The notes: generated from the letters alone by a model not told the origin. 64,000 bases of DNA from UBA3839 sp902776985 (GCA_902776985.1 CACYSD010000011.1:1-64000), one strand, 5' to 3'. Shown: positions 52,084-62,094, numbered from the stretch's first letter. Translations and numbers: made by a program.

Positions 52084-55000
52084 ATGGCATTTAAGAAAGA
52101 ATCAAAGATAAAGACGAATTTCTCCAAGATAACCATTGGTCTTGCATCACCAGAGGAAATTCTCGAGAACTCTTATGGCGAAATTCTCAAGCCGGAGACC
52201 ATCAACTACCGCACTTACAAGCCTGAGCGCGACGGTCTGTTCTGTGAACGCATTTTCGGTCCTACCAAGGATTACGAATGCCACTGCGGAAAGTACAAGC
52301 GCATCCGTTACAAAGGTATTGTCTGCGACCGTTGTGGTGTTGAGGTAACAGAGAAGAAGGTTCGTCGTGAACGTACTGGTCACATCGCTCTTGTTGTGCC
52401 TGTAGCTCACATCTGGTATTTCCGTTCACTCCCCAACAAGATTGGTTACCTGCTCGGACTGCCAACCAAGAAACTCGATGCTGTAATCTACTACGAGCGC
52501 TATATCATCATTCAGGCCGGTGTAGCAGAAAACGCAGAAAGAAATATACTTAACACAGAACTCCTTTCTGAAGAGGAATACTGGGACATCGTTGACAACT
52601 TGCCAGCAGGAAACCAGCAGCTCCCTGACGACGATCCTGAGAAGTTCATCGCTATGATGGGTGCCGAGGCTATTGAGTTCATGCTTAAGCGTGTTGACCT
52701 CGACAAGCTCTCTTACGAACTTCGTGACCAGGCAAACCAGGACTCTTCTCAGCAGCGCAAGACAGAATCGCTCAAGCGTCTGCAGGTAGTAGAGGCGTTC
52801 CGTGCTTCTCGTGGACGCAACAAGCCCGAGTGGATGATTATGCACAACCTGCCTGTAACTCCACCAGACCTCCGTCCGCTCGTTCCACTCGATGGTGGCC
52901 GTTTCGCAACCAGCGACCTCAACGACCTCTATCGTCGTGTCATCATCCGTAACAACCGTCTGAAGAGACTCATCGAGATCAAGGCTCCTGAAGTCATCCT
53001 CCGCAACGAGAAGCGTATGCTTCAGGAAGCAGTTGACAGCCTCTTCGACAACTCTCGTAAGGCAAGTGCGGTTAAGTCTGAAAGCAACCGTCCTCTCAAG
53101 TCACTCTCTGACTCTCTGAAAGGTAAGCAGGGACGTTTCCGCCAGAACCTCCTCGGTAAGCGTGTCGACTATTCAGCACGTTCAGTTATCGTCGTAGGTC
53201 CTGAACTCAAGATGGGCGAGTGCGGTCTGCCAAAACTCATGGCTGCTGAACTCTACAAGCCATTCATCATCCGTAAGCTCATTGAGCGTGGTATCGTGAA
53301 GACAGTGAAGTCTGCAAAGAAGATTGTGGACCGTCGCGACGATGTAATTTGGGACATCCTCGAATATGTAATGAAGGGACACCCCGTATTACTCAACCGT
53401 GCGCCAACACTTCACCGTCTAGGTATCCAGGCATTCCAGCCACGCATGATAGAAGGCAAGGCTATCCAGCTCCACCCACTCGCATGTACAGCGTTCAACG
53501 CCGACTTCGACGGTGACCAGATGGCTGTTCACCTCCCACTTTCCAATGAGGCTATCCTTGAGGCACAGCTCCTCATGCTTCAGTCACACAACATCCTCTC
53601 TCCAGCCAGTGGTGACCCAATCACCGTTCCTTCTCAGGATATGGTTCTCGGACTCTACTACATCTCTAAGATCCGTCCGGGTGCAAAGGGTGAGGGACTC
53701 ACATTCTACGGACCAGAAGAGGCTATCATCGCCTACAACGAAGGCCGTGTTGACGTACACGCACCAATCAAGTGTATGGTTAAGGATGTTGACGAGAACG
53801 GCAATTACATCCATCACCTCGTAGAGACCACAGTCGGTCGTATCATCATCAATGACATCGTGCCTGACGAGATTGGTTTCGTAAACGAAGTAATTGGTAA
53901 GAAAGCCCTCAAGAAAGTCATCACAAAGGTTATCAAGGGTGTGGGTATGGCTCGTGCCTGCGATTTCCTCGACGGAATCAAGAATCTCGGTTATCGCCGC
54001 GCCTACGAAGGTGGACTTTCATTCGTGCTCGATGACATCATCATTCCTGCAGAGAAGGAACAGATCGTTCAGGACGGTCACGACCAGGTAGAGCAGATCC
54101 AGCAGAACTATGCATTCGGTCTTATCACCGATAAGGACCGTTATCAGCAGGTAATCGATACATGGACCAAGGTTAACGACAAACTGAAGACGACCCTGAT
54201 GAAGCAGATGACCGAAGCCGACCAGGGATTCAATGCTGTCTTCATGATGCTCGACTCTGGTGCCCGTGGTTCTGCAGACCAGATTGCACAGCTCGCAGGT
54301 ATGCGTGGTCTTATGGCTAAGCCTCAGAAGGCAGGTGCAAGCGATGCGAACATCATCGAGAACCCAATCCTTTCTAACTTCAAGGAAGGTATGTCAGTGC
54401 TTGAGTACTTCATCTCTACCCACGGTGCTCGTAAGGGTCTTGCCGATACAGCGTTGAAGACAGCCGACGCAGGTTACCTCACCCGTCGTCTTGTTGACGT
54501 CAGCCACGACGTAATTATTACTGAAGAAGACTGCGGCACTCTCCGCGGACTCATCTGCACAGCACTTAAGGACGGCGACCGCGTCGTTGCAAGTCTTGCA
54601 GAACGTATCCTCGGACGTGTTTCAGTTCACGATATTGTCAATCCTGCAACCAACGAACTTATCGTTGCTTCAGGAGAGGAAATCACCGAACGCATCGCTG
54701 CGGAAATCGAAGCAGCCGGCATCGAGAGCGTAGAAATCCGTTCAGTTCTCACTTGCGAAAGCAAGCACGGTGTCTGCATGAAGTGCTACGGACGCAACCT
54801 CGCCACTTCACGCATGGTACAGAAGGGTGAAGCTGTCGGAGTCATCGCAGCTCAGGCCATCGGTGAGCCAGGTACTCAGCTTACACTTCGTACATTCCAC
54901 GCCGGTGGTGTGGCAGGTAACGCTGCTGCCAACGCTCAGATTGTTGCTAAGCACCGCTGCCGTCTCGAATTCGAGGAACTTCGTACCATCTCACGTCCTA

Positions 55001-56379
55001 CAGAGGATAACGAGAATGCACAGGTGGTTGTAGGTCGTCTTGCAGAACTCCGCTTCCTCGATCCAAACACAGGAATCGCACTTTCTACAGTACCAGTTCC
55101 TTACGGTGCATCACTCTTCCACTTCGACGGTGAAATCGTTGAGAAGAACACAGTCATCGCTACTTGGGACCCATTCAATGCAGTCATCGTTACTGAATTC
55201 GATGGAACAACTCAGTTCGAAGGCGTTCAGGAAGGTGTTACCTACCGCGTTGAACAAGACGAAACAACCGGTCTCCGTGAACTCATCGTTACCGAATCTC
55301 GTGACAAGGGCATTGTTCCTGTCTGCCACATCATCAGTGCCGACGGAGAAGTGCTTCGCACCTACAACTTCCCAATCAACGGACATATCGTTGTGGAAGA
55401 CGGCAAGCAGCTCAAGGCCGGTGACATCCTTATCAAGATTCCACGTGCAGTCAGCAAGGCTGGTGACATCACCGGTGGTCTTCCACGTGTTACCGAACTC
55501 TTTGAGGCACGCAACCCGTCCAACCCTGCAATCGTTGCCGAAATCGACGGTGAGGTTACAATGGGTAAGGTTAAGCGTGGTAACCGTGAGATCATCCTTA
55601 CTTCCAAGGTAGGTGACGTTCGCAAGTACCTCGTTCCACTCTCAAAGCAGATCCTGGTTCAGGAGAACGACTACGTACGTGCCGGAACACCACTGTCCGA
55701 CGGTGCCATCACTCCTGCCGACATCCTTGCCATTAAGGGTCCTACTGCCGTTCAGGAATACATCGTTAATCAGGTACAGGACGTCTATCGTCTGCAGGGT
55801 GTGTCTATCAACGACAAGCACTTCGAAATCATCGTTCGTCAGATGATGCGCAAGGTACAGATTAACGACCCGGGTGACACTCGCTTCCTCGAAGGCGGTA
55901 TCGTTGACAAACTCGAGTTTGCTGAAGAGAACGACCGCATCTGGGGCAAGAAAGTCGTTACCGACAAGGGCGACAGCGAGACTATGCAGGCAGGTATGAT
56001 TGTAACTGCACGTCGTCTGCGCGACGAGAACTCAATGCTCAAGCGCCGCGACCTCAAGCAGGTACAAGTACGCGATGCTGTTCCCGCAACTTCAACTCAG
56101 ATTCTGCAAGGTATCACACGTGCTGCACTTGGAGCAACAAGCTTCATGTCTGCCGCTTCATTCCAGGAAACCACTAAGGTTCTCAACGAAGCTGCAATCA
56201 GCGGCAAGAGCGACACACTCGAAGGAATGAAGGAGAACGTGATTTGCGGTCACCTCATCCCAGCAGGTACAGGTCTGCGCGAATTCGACCGTATCGTTGT
56301 CGGAAGCAAGGAAGAGGCTGCAGAAATGCGCCGTCCGGCATTCGACCCATCAGTTGCTTTCGCATCGTTTAGCCGATAA
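52084..56379 (+). CDS. rpoC: DNA-directed RNA polymerase subunit beta'
   Basis: A 1431-residue subunit. ATG 52084 (M-A-F-K-K-E-S-K-I-K) is preferred over TTG 52039. The N-terminal zinc site (C-H-C-G-K-Y-K and C-D-R-C-G-V), the catalytic N-A-D-F-D-G-D-Q-M-A-V-H, the second zinc site (C-E-S-K-H-G-V-C-M-K-C-Y) and the bridge/trigger regions are intact. Codon use is biased as expected for high expression. A strong terminator follows. Confidence 0.98.
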   Translation: MAFKKESKIKTNFSKITIGLASPEEILENSYGEILKPETINYRTYKPERDGLFCERIFGPTKDYECHCGKYKRIRYKGIVCDRCGVEVTEKKVRRERTGHIALVVPVAHIWYFRSLPNKIGYLLGLPTKKLDAVIYYERYIIIQAGVAENAERNILNTELLSEEEYWDIVDNLPAGNQQLPDDDPEKFIAMMGAEAIEFMLKRVDLDKLSYELRDQANQDSSQQRKTESLKRLQVVEAFRASRGRNKPEWMIMHNLPVTPPDLRPLVPLDGGRFATSDLNDLYRRVIIRNNRLKRLIEIKAPEVILRNEKRMLQEAVDSLFDNSRKASAVKSESNRPLKSLSDSLKGKQGRFRQNLLGKRVDYSARSVIVVGPELKMGECGLPKLMAAELYKPFIIRKLIERGIVKTVKSAKKIVDRRDDVIWDILEYVMKGHPVLLNRAPTLHRLGIQAFQPRMIEGKAIQLHPLACTAFNADFDGDQMAVHLPLSNEAILEAQLLMLQSHNILSPASGDPITVPSQDMVLGLYYISKIRPGAKGEGLTFYGPEEAIIAYNEGRVDVHAPIKCMVKDVDENGNYIHHLVETTVGRIIINDIVPDEIGFVNEVIGKKALKKVITKVIKGVGMARACDFLDGIKNLGYRRAYEGGLSFVLDDIIIPAEKEQIVQDGHDQVEQIQQNYAFGLITDKDRYQQVIDTWTKVNDKLKTTLMKQMTEADQGFNAVFMMLDSGARGSADQIAQLAGMRGLMAKPQKAGASDANIIENPILSNFKEGMSVLEYFISTHGARKGLADTALKTADAGYLTRRLVDVSHDVIITEEDCGTLRGLICTALKDGDRVVASLAERILGRVSVHDIVNPATNELIVASGEEITERIAAEIEAAGIESVEIRSVLTCESKHGVCMKCYGRNLATSRMVQKGEAVGVIAAQAIGEPGTQLTLRTFHAGGVAGNAAANAQIVAKHRCRLEFEELRTISRPTEDNENAQVVVGRLAELRFLDPNTGIALSTVPVPYGASLFHFDGEIVEKNTVIATWDPFNAVIVTEFDGTTQFEGVQEGVTYRVEQDETTGLRELIVTESRDKGIVPVCHIISADGEVLRTYNFPINGHIVVEDGKQLKAGDILIKIPRAVSKAGDITGGLPRVTELFEARNPSNPAIVAEIDGEVTMGKVKRGNREIILTSKVGDVRKYLVPLSKQILVQENDYVRAGTPLSDGAITPADILAIKGPTAVQEYIVNQVQDVYRLQGVSINDKHFEIIVRQMMRKVQINDPGDTRFLEGGIVDKLEFAEENDRIWGKKVVTDKGDSETMQAGMIVTARRLRDENSMLKRRDLKQVQVRDAVPATSTQILQGITRAALGATSFMSAASFQETTKVLNEAAISGKSDTLEGMKENVICGHLIPAGTGLREFDRIVVGSKEEAAEMRRPAFDPSVAFASFSR

Positions 56380-56395
56380 ATAATTCAAAATATTC

Positions 56396-56435
56396 AAAAG
56401 GGGCAACACTCATCGTGAGTGTTGCCCCTTTTTTT
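56396..56435 (+). terminator. Terminator of the rpoBC operon
   Basis: A perfect 17-bp stem (AAAAGGGGCAACACTCA and its complement) with a TCG loop is followed by T residues, 16 bases after the rpoC stop. Confidence 0.95.
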
Positions 56436-56550
56436 GTTTCGTCCAGTTCCTCTTCTTCTGTTGCCAGACTTTACTTGAAAAGGGAGTTTTAATCACAAGT
56501 GATGAATAACACCAACACAATGGACAGGTCTCTGATATGCTCTAAACAAT

Positions 56551-56596
56551 AAAAAACGCCGCCTTTGCAGACTGCTACTGCAAAGGCGGCGTTTTT
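56551..56596 (-). terminator. Terminator of the CE6-CE1 esterase gene
   Basis: AAAAAACGCCGCCTTTGCAG pairs with CTGCAAAGGCGGCGTTTTT around a seven-base loop. The A run on the plus strand is a T run for the leftward esterase transcript, which ends 31 bases before it. Confidence 0.9.
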
Positions 56597-56626
56597 GTTT
56601 ATAGTATGAAAGGGGAGAATGATTCC

Positions 56627-58594
56627 TTATTTCTTGAACAGATGCGGAATGAACTCGTGGAGACCACGGCGCCAGGTGAGCCATTCGTGTGAAGTGCCTT
56701 TGGACTCTGAGTAAACGGCATTGATGCCGAGGTCTTTGAGGTTGTTGACGAGTTTTTCGGTGCCGAACATCTTGTCCATGCCTTCAGTTCCGCTGTTCAT
56801 GTAGAGGTAGTGTATCTTCTTGTTGAACTCAGCGGCATTGGTGAATACTCCGTCGTAGGCTGTCTTGACATCGAGGTTGAAGATAGCTCCGCTGAATGTA
56901 CCCATGTAGGAGAACTTGTCGAGGTTGGTGAGCACTACGTCGAAGGTTTGGTGACCGCCCCAAGAAAGTCCTGCCATAGCACGGTTCTCACGGTCTGTCT
57001 TTGTGCGGAAGTGCGAGTCGATGTAAGGAATGAGGTCGTTGAGAAGAACAGGGTAGAAGGTTGCTCCGTAGTTGCCCATGTTCTGGTCACGACGCATAGG
57101 AGCCTTGATGTCTCCGCTCTCCATTACCACAATCATTGGAACAGCCTCGCCCTTGGCAATGGCATTGTCCATGATGTGCTGCATGTGTCCCTGCTTCGAC
57201 CATCCTGTTTCGTCCTCACCCATACCGTGCTGCAGATAGAGCACAGGATAGCGCTTCTTGGCATTAGCCTTCAGATCGTATTCCGCAGGAGTGTAAACCA
57301 TAGTGTGGCGCCATGCCTTTGCAGACTCAGACCAGTAGTAGATGCTGCGAACCTGTCCGGCTGGTACTCCCTGCTGCGGACGGTAGTAGTCGCCTTCAGG
57401 TCCTTCGGGTACCTCAATACCGCCTGCCTGACGGTTGCATCCGAAGAATGTCTCTGTTGCAGGGTCTATGAAGTTCACTCCGTCGATATTCATGAAGTAG
57501 TAGTGGAATCCGACAACGAGAGGGTCGGTGACGCACATCCATCCGCCTTTGCCGTCGGGCTGCATGTCGTATTTCTTGTCGCAGACATCAAGCACAATCT
57601 TACGTGCCTGTGGAGCATTGATGTAGAAGTAGCCGCGACGTTCCTTGTCAATTTTCGGGAATTCGTTGCCGGGGATTGTGGTTTCAGCGATGAAGGCATC
57701 TTCGGGAACCTCAATCTTGTTAGGCATTTCGATGAACGGACGCTTTGGCTCGAAGCCGAGGAAACGTGCTACAGCCTCACCGTAGCGGCATCCCAATTCA
57801 CGGTAGCCTGCAGCGTCGAAGTGCAGACGGTCGGGACCGTTGGTGCAGCCGTCAGAAGAAATGACCTGACTGGTGTGGAGGGTGTTGGGCAGTTCGTCAA
57901 TCTGCTTCTTGCAACCGATGCAGACTCCCTTGCCGTCAGCCTGAACGATATTTCCAGCGAAGAGAGGCACATCCTCTGGCTTGAGGTTGAGGTCGCCGCA
58001 GAGAGCGTCATACACTTTCTGTACTTTCTTTGCCCAGTCGGGATCGCCTGTGTTTGATTCACCCTGGTGCATGAGGATGCCCTTAATAACTCCGTCTTTC
58101 TGTGCTTTCTTAGCCAGAGTCACCAGACGTTTGTACGGGTCGTTGTCATAGGCTTCGAGCATCCCCTTCATCCAAGCTGGAGCTTCGTTCTTTACATAAT
58201 TCTGTATTTCGCTTGGCATGAATCCCTCAATCTTGATTCCACCGATAGCAACGTGAATCACACCGATTTTGATGTTTTCGGGCAGGGAAGTCACGAGTGT
58301 GCGTCCGAACCAGTCAACAGGTGTGAGACCTGTGTTTGGACGGCAAAGTGGGGCAACAGCCTCACACCATTCGCCCATCTTGCGTCCCTGCTCTGGGAAA
58401 TCAACAGCAGGCATCAGCAGAAAACGTGGTCCGGGACTTGCGAGGTCTTGTGCTTCTGGACGTGCGGCACCTTCCATGTTCGACTGCCCGAAACAGAGGA
58501 AGATATAGAAATTAGGATCAACTGCCGCTGCACTCTTAAGTGTGGGCACTGTCATTAATGCTACGAATAGCAATGTCTTGAATAAGTTTTTCAT
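56627..58594 (-). CDS. Secreted CE6-like / CE1-like double esterase
   Basis: A 655-residue exported protein (signal peptide ending S-A-A-A). The N-terminal SGNH acetylesterase (about 27-285) has Ser38 in C-F-G-Q-S-N-M-E-G, H-Q-G-E-S-N and the D-R-L-H-F Asp/His pair. A short beta-sandwich of the CBM48/E-set type follows (about 320-400). The C-terminal alpha/beta hydrolase of the CE1/esterase-D type (about 415-655) has Ser544 in A-G-L-S-W-G-G-H and a late His in T-S-H-E-W. Such proteins usually remove acetyl and feruloyl groups from xylan. The domain order is the reverse of the esterase at 29708. No sorting tail is seen. Confidence 0.92.
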   Translation of the reverse strand: MKNLFKTLLFVALMTVPTLKSAAAVDPNFYIFLCFGQSNMEGAARPEAQDLASPGPRFLLMPAVDFPEQGRKMGEWCEAVAPLCRPNTGLTPVDWFGRTLVTSLPENIKIGVIHVAIGGIKIEGFMPSEIQNYVKNEAPAWMKGMLEAYDNDPYKRLVTLAKKAQKDGVIKGILMHQGESNTGDPDWAKKVQKVYDALCGDLNLKPEDVPLFAGNIVQADGKGVCIGCKKQIDELPNTLHTSQVISSDGCTNGPDRLHFDAAGYRELGCRYGEAVARFLGFEPKRPFIEMPNKIEVPEDAFIAETTIPGNEFPKIDKERRGYFYINAPQARKIVLDVCDKKYDMQPDGKGGWMCVTDPLVVGFHYYFMNIDGVNFIDPATETFFGCNRQAGGIEVPEGPEGDYYRPQQGVPAGQVRSIYYWSESAKAWRHTMVYTPAEYDLKANAKKRYPVLYLQHGMGEDETGWSKQGHMQHIMDNAIAKGEAVPMIVVMESGDIKAPMRRDQNMGNYGATFYPVLLNDLIPYIDSHFRTKTDRENRAMAGLSWGGHQTFDVVLTNLDKFSYMGTFSGAIFNLDVKTAYDGVFTNAAEFNKKIHYLYMNSGTEGMDKMFGTEKLVNNLKDLGINAVYSESKGTSHEWLTWRRGLHEFIPHLFKK

Positions 58595-58611
58595 ATATGT
58601 AAGTTTTTAAA

Positions 58612-58662
58612 GCCCCTCTAACTTCCCCGAATAGGGGAGGACTTTTTCCGTCCGGATGGCTT
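58612..58662 (-). repeat. GC-rich palindromic intergenic repeat upstream of the CE6-CE1 gene
   Basis: CCCCTCTAACTTCCCCGAATAGGGGAGG followed by a TCCGTCCGGATGG segment matches the element after pruA (19838-19880). The rest of the gap to 58892 is A/T-rich with one -7 motif and no ORF. Confidence 0.55.
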
Positions 58663-58754
58663 ATAATTAATAATTTGAAATTTGATTTTTTAGGTTTTGG
58701 GTTCGAATTGTTATTTTCGTTAGAACAATAAATGTTAAACTTTAAATGATACCG

Positions 58755-58762
58755 CAAATTTA
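58755..58762 (-). promoter_or_regulatory. -7 element for the CE6-CE1 gene
   Basis: On the minus strand TAAATTTG (TAnnTTTG) followed by CGG lies 160 bases before the start at 58594. The same TAAATTTGC word precedes nhaC and leuB. A TTTG box is not seen at the usual distance. Confidence 0.45.
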
Positions 58763-58892
58763 GAGAAAATGATACTTCAGTATTCTCGCTTATGTATCAT
58801 TTATTTTCAAAAATGTCACACATCAGAGGATTTGCATATTTTACCATGCATGATTTGAATAATGGTCTATGCCCTACGCATGGAAGGTAAAA

Positions 58893-60368
58893 TTACTCTG
58901 CGTCTTTTGGGGAAGGTGTAGGGGGAAATGTCTTTCTTTTAATCTTCCATCCTATAGCGGCGATTAAGATGGTCATAATCGGACTGAGGATGTTGAAGAA
59001 GCAGTAGGGTAGGTAGGCAACGGTGGGGACGCCCAGCACTGTGCTTTGTGTCATGCCGCAGGTGTTCCATGGGATTAGAACGCTGGTCACGGTGGCAGAG
59101 TCTTCTGCCGTCCGGCTCAGCAGGCGCGGTTCGTAGCCTTTGTGTTCATATACGTTCTGGAACATATTTGCTGTGAGGACAATGCTGATAAACTGGTCAC
59201 CCGTGGTGATGTTTAGGAACAGTCCTGTGCCAACGGTCGATGATACCAGACCCACTCTGCTGCGAATCCAACTGATTACGACTCGTGTGATGCTCTCAAT
59301 CATGCCGCTTGCCACCATCACCGCACCGAAACACATGGCACAGATGATAAGCCAGATGGTGTTGAGCATTCCTGTCATTCCGCTGGTCGATACCAGTTCG
59401 TTGAGTTCGGCATAGCCGGTGCTTACTGATGTCTCGCCATAGTATGTTATGGCAAGTCCTTTGACAAGGGCACCAGCCGATGACAATGACTCGTCGCCAG
59501 CTATCTCTGTGAGAATATGGGGCTGCAGGATGAGTGCCGTGATTCCAGCCATCAGAGCTGAGAGGAAAAGCACTATGAGTGATGGCACACGGCGAACGAT
59601 GAGTACAACAGTAAGTACGGGAACGAGCAATGTCCACAGAGATATATTGAATGTTGATGCCAGTCCATCGGTGTACTGACTGACATGAATATCGCCTTCG
59701 CCTCCCTGACCGAGACCTATAAAGGCAAAGATGATGAGCGTGAGAATGAATGTAGGTGTGGTGGTCAGGGTCATGTAGCGGATATGCGTGAAGAGATCTA
59801 CGCCTGTTGACGACGATGCCAGAATGGTTGTATCGCTTAGCGGCGACATCTTATCACCGAAATATGCACCTGAGATGATGGCTCCCGCAGCAATGGCTTC
59901 GTTAATGCCCAGTGCGTGACTGATGCCAAGGAGTGCAACACCGATTGTGGCAATGGTTGTCCATGAACTGCCCGAAAGCAGAGATACCAATGCACAGATG
60001 ACGCAGGCACAGACCAGAAACAGTTTGGGCGAAAGCAATTGCACTCCGTAGTAAATGAGCGTGGGTACGATTCCGCTAATCATCCATGAGCCTGCCAACA
60101 TTCCCACTGCTAATAATATTAATAATGTAATGGAAACGCCTCCCAGGGTTTTGGCTATCTGCTCATCGAATGCTTTCCAAGGTACTCTGTAGAATACCAT
60201 GGATATGAATACGCATACAGCCATACCCATGAGCAGGGCAATCTGACTGCCTCCGCTCAGCGAATCACTTCCGAACAAAGCAATGACAATGGCAAGCAAA
60301 CCTATAAGTACCACCAACGGAATGGCTGATACTAACGGGTTAGGGTGGTGTTTACGTTTTTCTGACAT
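58893..60368 (-). CDS. nhaC: Na+/H+ antiporter, NhaC family
   Basis: A 491-residue inner-membrane transporter with about 11-12 hydrophobic helices. It shows NhaC-family features such as G-S-S-W-T-T-I-A-T-I-G-V-A-L, G-A-Y-F-G-D-K-M-S-P-L-S-D-T-T and the late P-W-N-T-C-G. It would exchange external protons for internal sodium. Length is typical. It stands alone between the esterase gene and a divergent small gene, with a TAAATTTG element at 60404-60411. Confidence 0.93.
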   Translation of the reverse strand: MSEKRKHHPNPLVSAIPLVVLIGLLAIVIALFGSDSLSGGSQIALLMGMAVCVFISMVFYRVPWKAFDEQIAKTLGGVSITLLILLAVGMLAGSWMISGIVPTLIYYGVQLLSPKLFLVCACVICALVSLLSGSSWTTIATIGVALLGISHALGINEAIAAGAIISGAYFGDKMSPLSDTTILASSSTGVDLFTHIRYMTLTTTPTFILTLIIFAFIGLGQGGEGDIHVSQYTDGLASTFNISLWTLLVPVLTVVLIVRRVPSLIVLFLSALMAGITALILQPHILTEIAGDESLSSAGALVKGLAITYYGETSVSTGYAELNELVSTSGMTGMLNTIWLIICAMCFGAVMVASGMIESITRVVISWIRSRVGLVSSTVGTGLFLNITTGDQFISIVLTANMFQNVYEHKGYEPRLLSRTAEDSATVTSVLIPWNTCGMTQSTVLGVPTVAYLPYCFFNILSPIMTILIAAIGWKIKRKTFPPTPSPKDAE

Positions 60369-60403
60369 AATTTAAGCCACCAATAAAGTGGGTCTTCGTA
60401 TTG

Positions 60404-60411
60404 CAAATTTA
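60404..60411 (-). promoter_or_regulatory. -7 element for nhaC
   Basis: On the minus strand TAAATTTG fits TAnnTTTG and lies 35 bases before the nhaC start. No TTTG is found at 19-21 bases further upstream. Confidence 0.45.
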
Positions 60412-60556
60412 CGGATAAAGGAGTTTTTATGCCTTGATTTAACTTGATTTAACAAAATGTCATAGTTTCACCAATAACTATCTCTGTTAAGTGTCGTATG
60501 TTGGCATAATAATCTCTGAACTTTGCAGCGAAGAAAAACTTAAAAAATTTACATAT

Positions 60557-60814
60557 ATGAAAACTTACACAGCACTCACATCGGAATTTACTACAACCAA
60601 GACATCGTTCATGGACAATGTAGCATCAGTTTTCTCTTCCATAATGGAGGAACCAGTATCAACCCAACAGACCCGCTGCATCATCAATGCTATATTTGCC
60701 TTGATAGCAACAATTTTTCCTGCGCCACTTCCCTTTGCCCTTCGTGCTGTCGCAATCGCATGGCTGTGGACAGCCCTACGTAAGTGCAGGAAAGCAGGGC
60801 TGAAAGAGGAATAG
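60557..60814 (+). CDS. Small hydrophobic protein of unknown function
   Basis: An 85-residue protein. ATG 60557 is chosen because a -7-like motif (GAACTTTG then CAGCGAAGAAAAAC, 60518-60525) lies between it and the earlier in-frame start at 60491. The first 40 residues are polar and Thr-rich. Residues about 45-77 are hydrophobic (I-F-A-L-I-A-T-I-F-P-A-P-L-P-F-A) and would span the membrane once or form a hairpin at the Pro-rich middle. The end is basic (R-K-C-R-K-A-G-L-K). I do not recognise the family. Confidence 0.6.
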   Translation: MKTYTALTSEFTTTKTSFMDNVASVFSSIMEEPVSTQQTRCIINAIFALIATIFPAPLPFALRAVAIAWLWTALRKCRKAGLKEE

Positions 60815-60983
60815 ACCCCTCCCCAGCCCTCCCCAAGGGGCGGGAGTAATTACCCCATAACTATACATAAAAGAGGATAAGCAAAAACGCATCGGAAAGT
60901 CCATTGGCTTTCCGATGCGTTTTTTGTTTATATAGTTTAGTTCTAACTACTCCCGTCCCTTGGGGGAGGGTCGGGGAGGGGTC
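60814..60983. repeat. Inverted pair of GC-rich repeats around a terminator
   Basis: About 39 bases starting GACCCCTCCCC at 60814-60852 recur as an inverted copy at 60944-60983 with few mismatches. Between them lies a terminator hairpin. The two outer copies could pair into a long stem enclosing the terminator, between the small gene and leuB, which converge here. They belong to the same family as 19838-19880. Confidence 0.65.
60883..60925. terminator. Bidirectional terminator between the small gene and leuB
   Basis: AAAAACGCATCGGAAAG and CTTTCCGATGCGTTTTT form a perfect 17-bp stem around an eight-base loop, with A and T runs on both sides. Confidence 0.92.
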
Positions 60984-60985
60984 TT

Positions 60986-62044
60986 TTATTTCTTAATGTA
61001 TTCCACAATCCACTGACCTACTTCGCGGGTGCCGTACTTCGCTCCACCTTCAACCTGGATTTCAGGAGTGCGTACATTCTGGTCGAGGCTGGCATTTACA
61101 GCCTTGCGGATAAGTGCACCTTCTTCCTTGAGGTCGAAGTATTCGAAGAGCATGGCAACTGAGAGAATCTGTGCCAAAGGATTGGCTATGTTAAGTCCCT
61201 TTGCCTGTGGCCATGAACCGTGGATAGGTTCAAACACTGGAGTGTGCTCACCTGTAGATGCAGATGGGAGCAATCCCATGGAACCAGTGATGCAAGAACC
61301 CTCGTCGGTAAGGATGTCACCGAATGTGTTTTCTGTAACCATAACGTCGAAGAAGCGTGGTTCCTGAATCATACGCATTGCAGCGTTGTCCACATACATA
61401 TAGTCTGTAGTCACTTCTGGATATTGAGGAGCCATTTCCTGTGCAACCTTGCGCCACAGACGGCTTGAAGCCAGCACGTTTGCCTTGTCAACCACGGTGA
61501 GGTGCTTGTTGCGCTTCATTGCATATTCGAAACCAACACGCAGGATGCGTTCAATCTCTCCGCGAGTATAGTAGTTAGTGTCGTAAGCTTTCTCGTCGCT
61601 CTCGAACTTCTCACCGAAATACATACCACCGGTAAGCTCACGGATACAGATGAAGTCTGCACCACGTACAAGTTCGTCCTTCAGCGGTGACTTGTGTACG
61701 AGGCAGTCGAAAGTAGTTACAGGACGGATGTTTGCAAACAGACCCAGTTTCTTGCGCATAGCCAGCAGACCCTGTTCCGGACGCACCTTTGCATTAGGGT
61801 TGTTGTCGAATTTAGGATCACCTACACTGGCGAACAAAACTGCGTCGGCATCCATACAGGTGCGGAAAGTCTCCTCTGGGAAAGGATCGCCCACCTTGTC
61901 GATTGCATCTGCGCCGCAGATAGCATATTCATAACTGAGTTCATGACCGAACTTATCGCAAACAGCCTGACACACAGCCAGTCCCTGTTCCATGATTTCT
62001 GGTCCTATACCGTCACCAGGCAGAACCGCAAGTTTCAATTTCAT
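60986..62044 (-). CDS. leuB: 3-isopropylmalate dehydrogenase
   Basis: A 352-residue NAD-dependent decarboxylating dehydrogenase of leucine synthesis. The start L-A-V-L-P-G-D-G-I-G-P-E-I and the substrate/metal region are typical. So are I-R-E-L-T-G-G-M-Y-F-G and N-T-F-G-D-I-L-T-D-E with the D-x-x-x-D metal ligands. P-I-H-G-S-W-P near residue 275 replaces the common P-V-H-G-S-A-P. No other leu genes are adjacent in the window. The mosaic leader repeat lies upstream. Confidence 0.95.
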   Translation of the reverse strand: MKLKLAVLPGDGIGPEIMEQGLAVCQAVCDKFGHELSYEYAICGADAIDKVGDPFPEETFRTCMDADAVLFASVGDPKFDNNPNAKVRPEQGLLAMRKKLGLFANIRPVTTFDCLVHKSPLKDELVRGADFICIRELTGGMYFGEKFESDEKAYDTNYYTRGEIERILRVGFEYAMKRNKHLTVVDKANVLASSRLWRKVAQEMAPQYPEVTTDYMYVDNAAMRMIQEPRFFDVMVTENTFGDILTDEGSCITGSMGLLPSASTGEHTPVFEPIHGSWPQAKGLNIANPLAQILSVAMLFEYFDLKEEGALIRKAVNASLDQNVRTPEIQVEGGAKYGTREVGQWIVEYIKK

Positions 62045-62086
62045 GTTTTTTTAATAGTTTTAATGACTGATTGTTGAAATTTTGTG

Positions 62087-62094
62087 CAAATTTA
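62087..62094 (-). promoter_or_regulatory. -7 element for leuB
   Basis: On the minus strand TAAATTTG followed by CACAAAA lies 42 bases before the leuB start. The mosaic repeat lies upstream of this element, so if this promoter is the main one the repeat is not in the mRNA leader. Confidence 0.45.

Noticed and set aside
56810..58057. Antisense frame (415 codons) over the CE6-CE1 esterase
   Set aside because: The minus-strand gene has two complete catalytic domains; the antisense translation is Val/Cys-rich noise.
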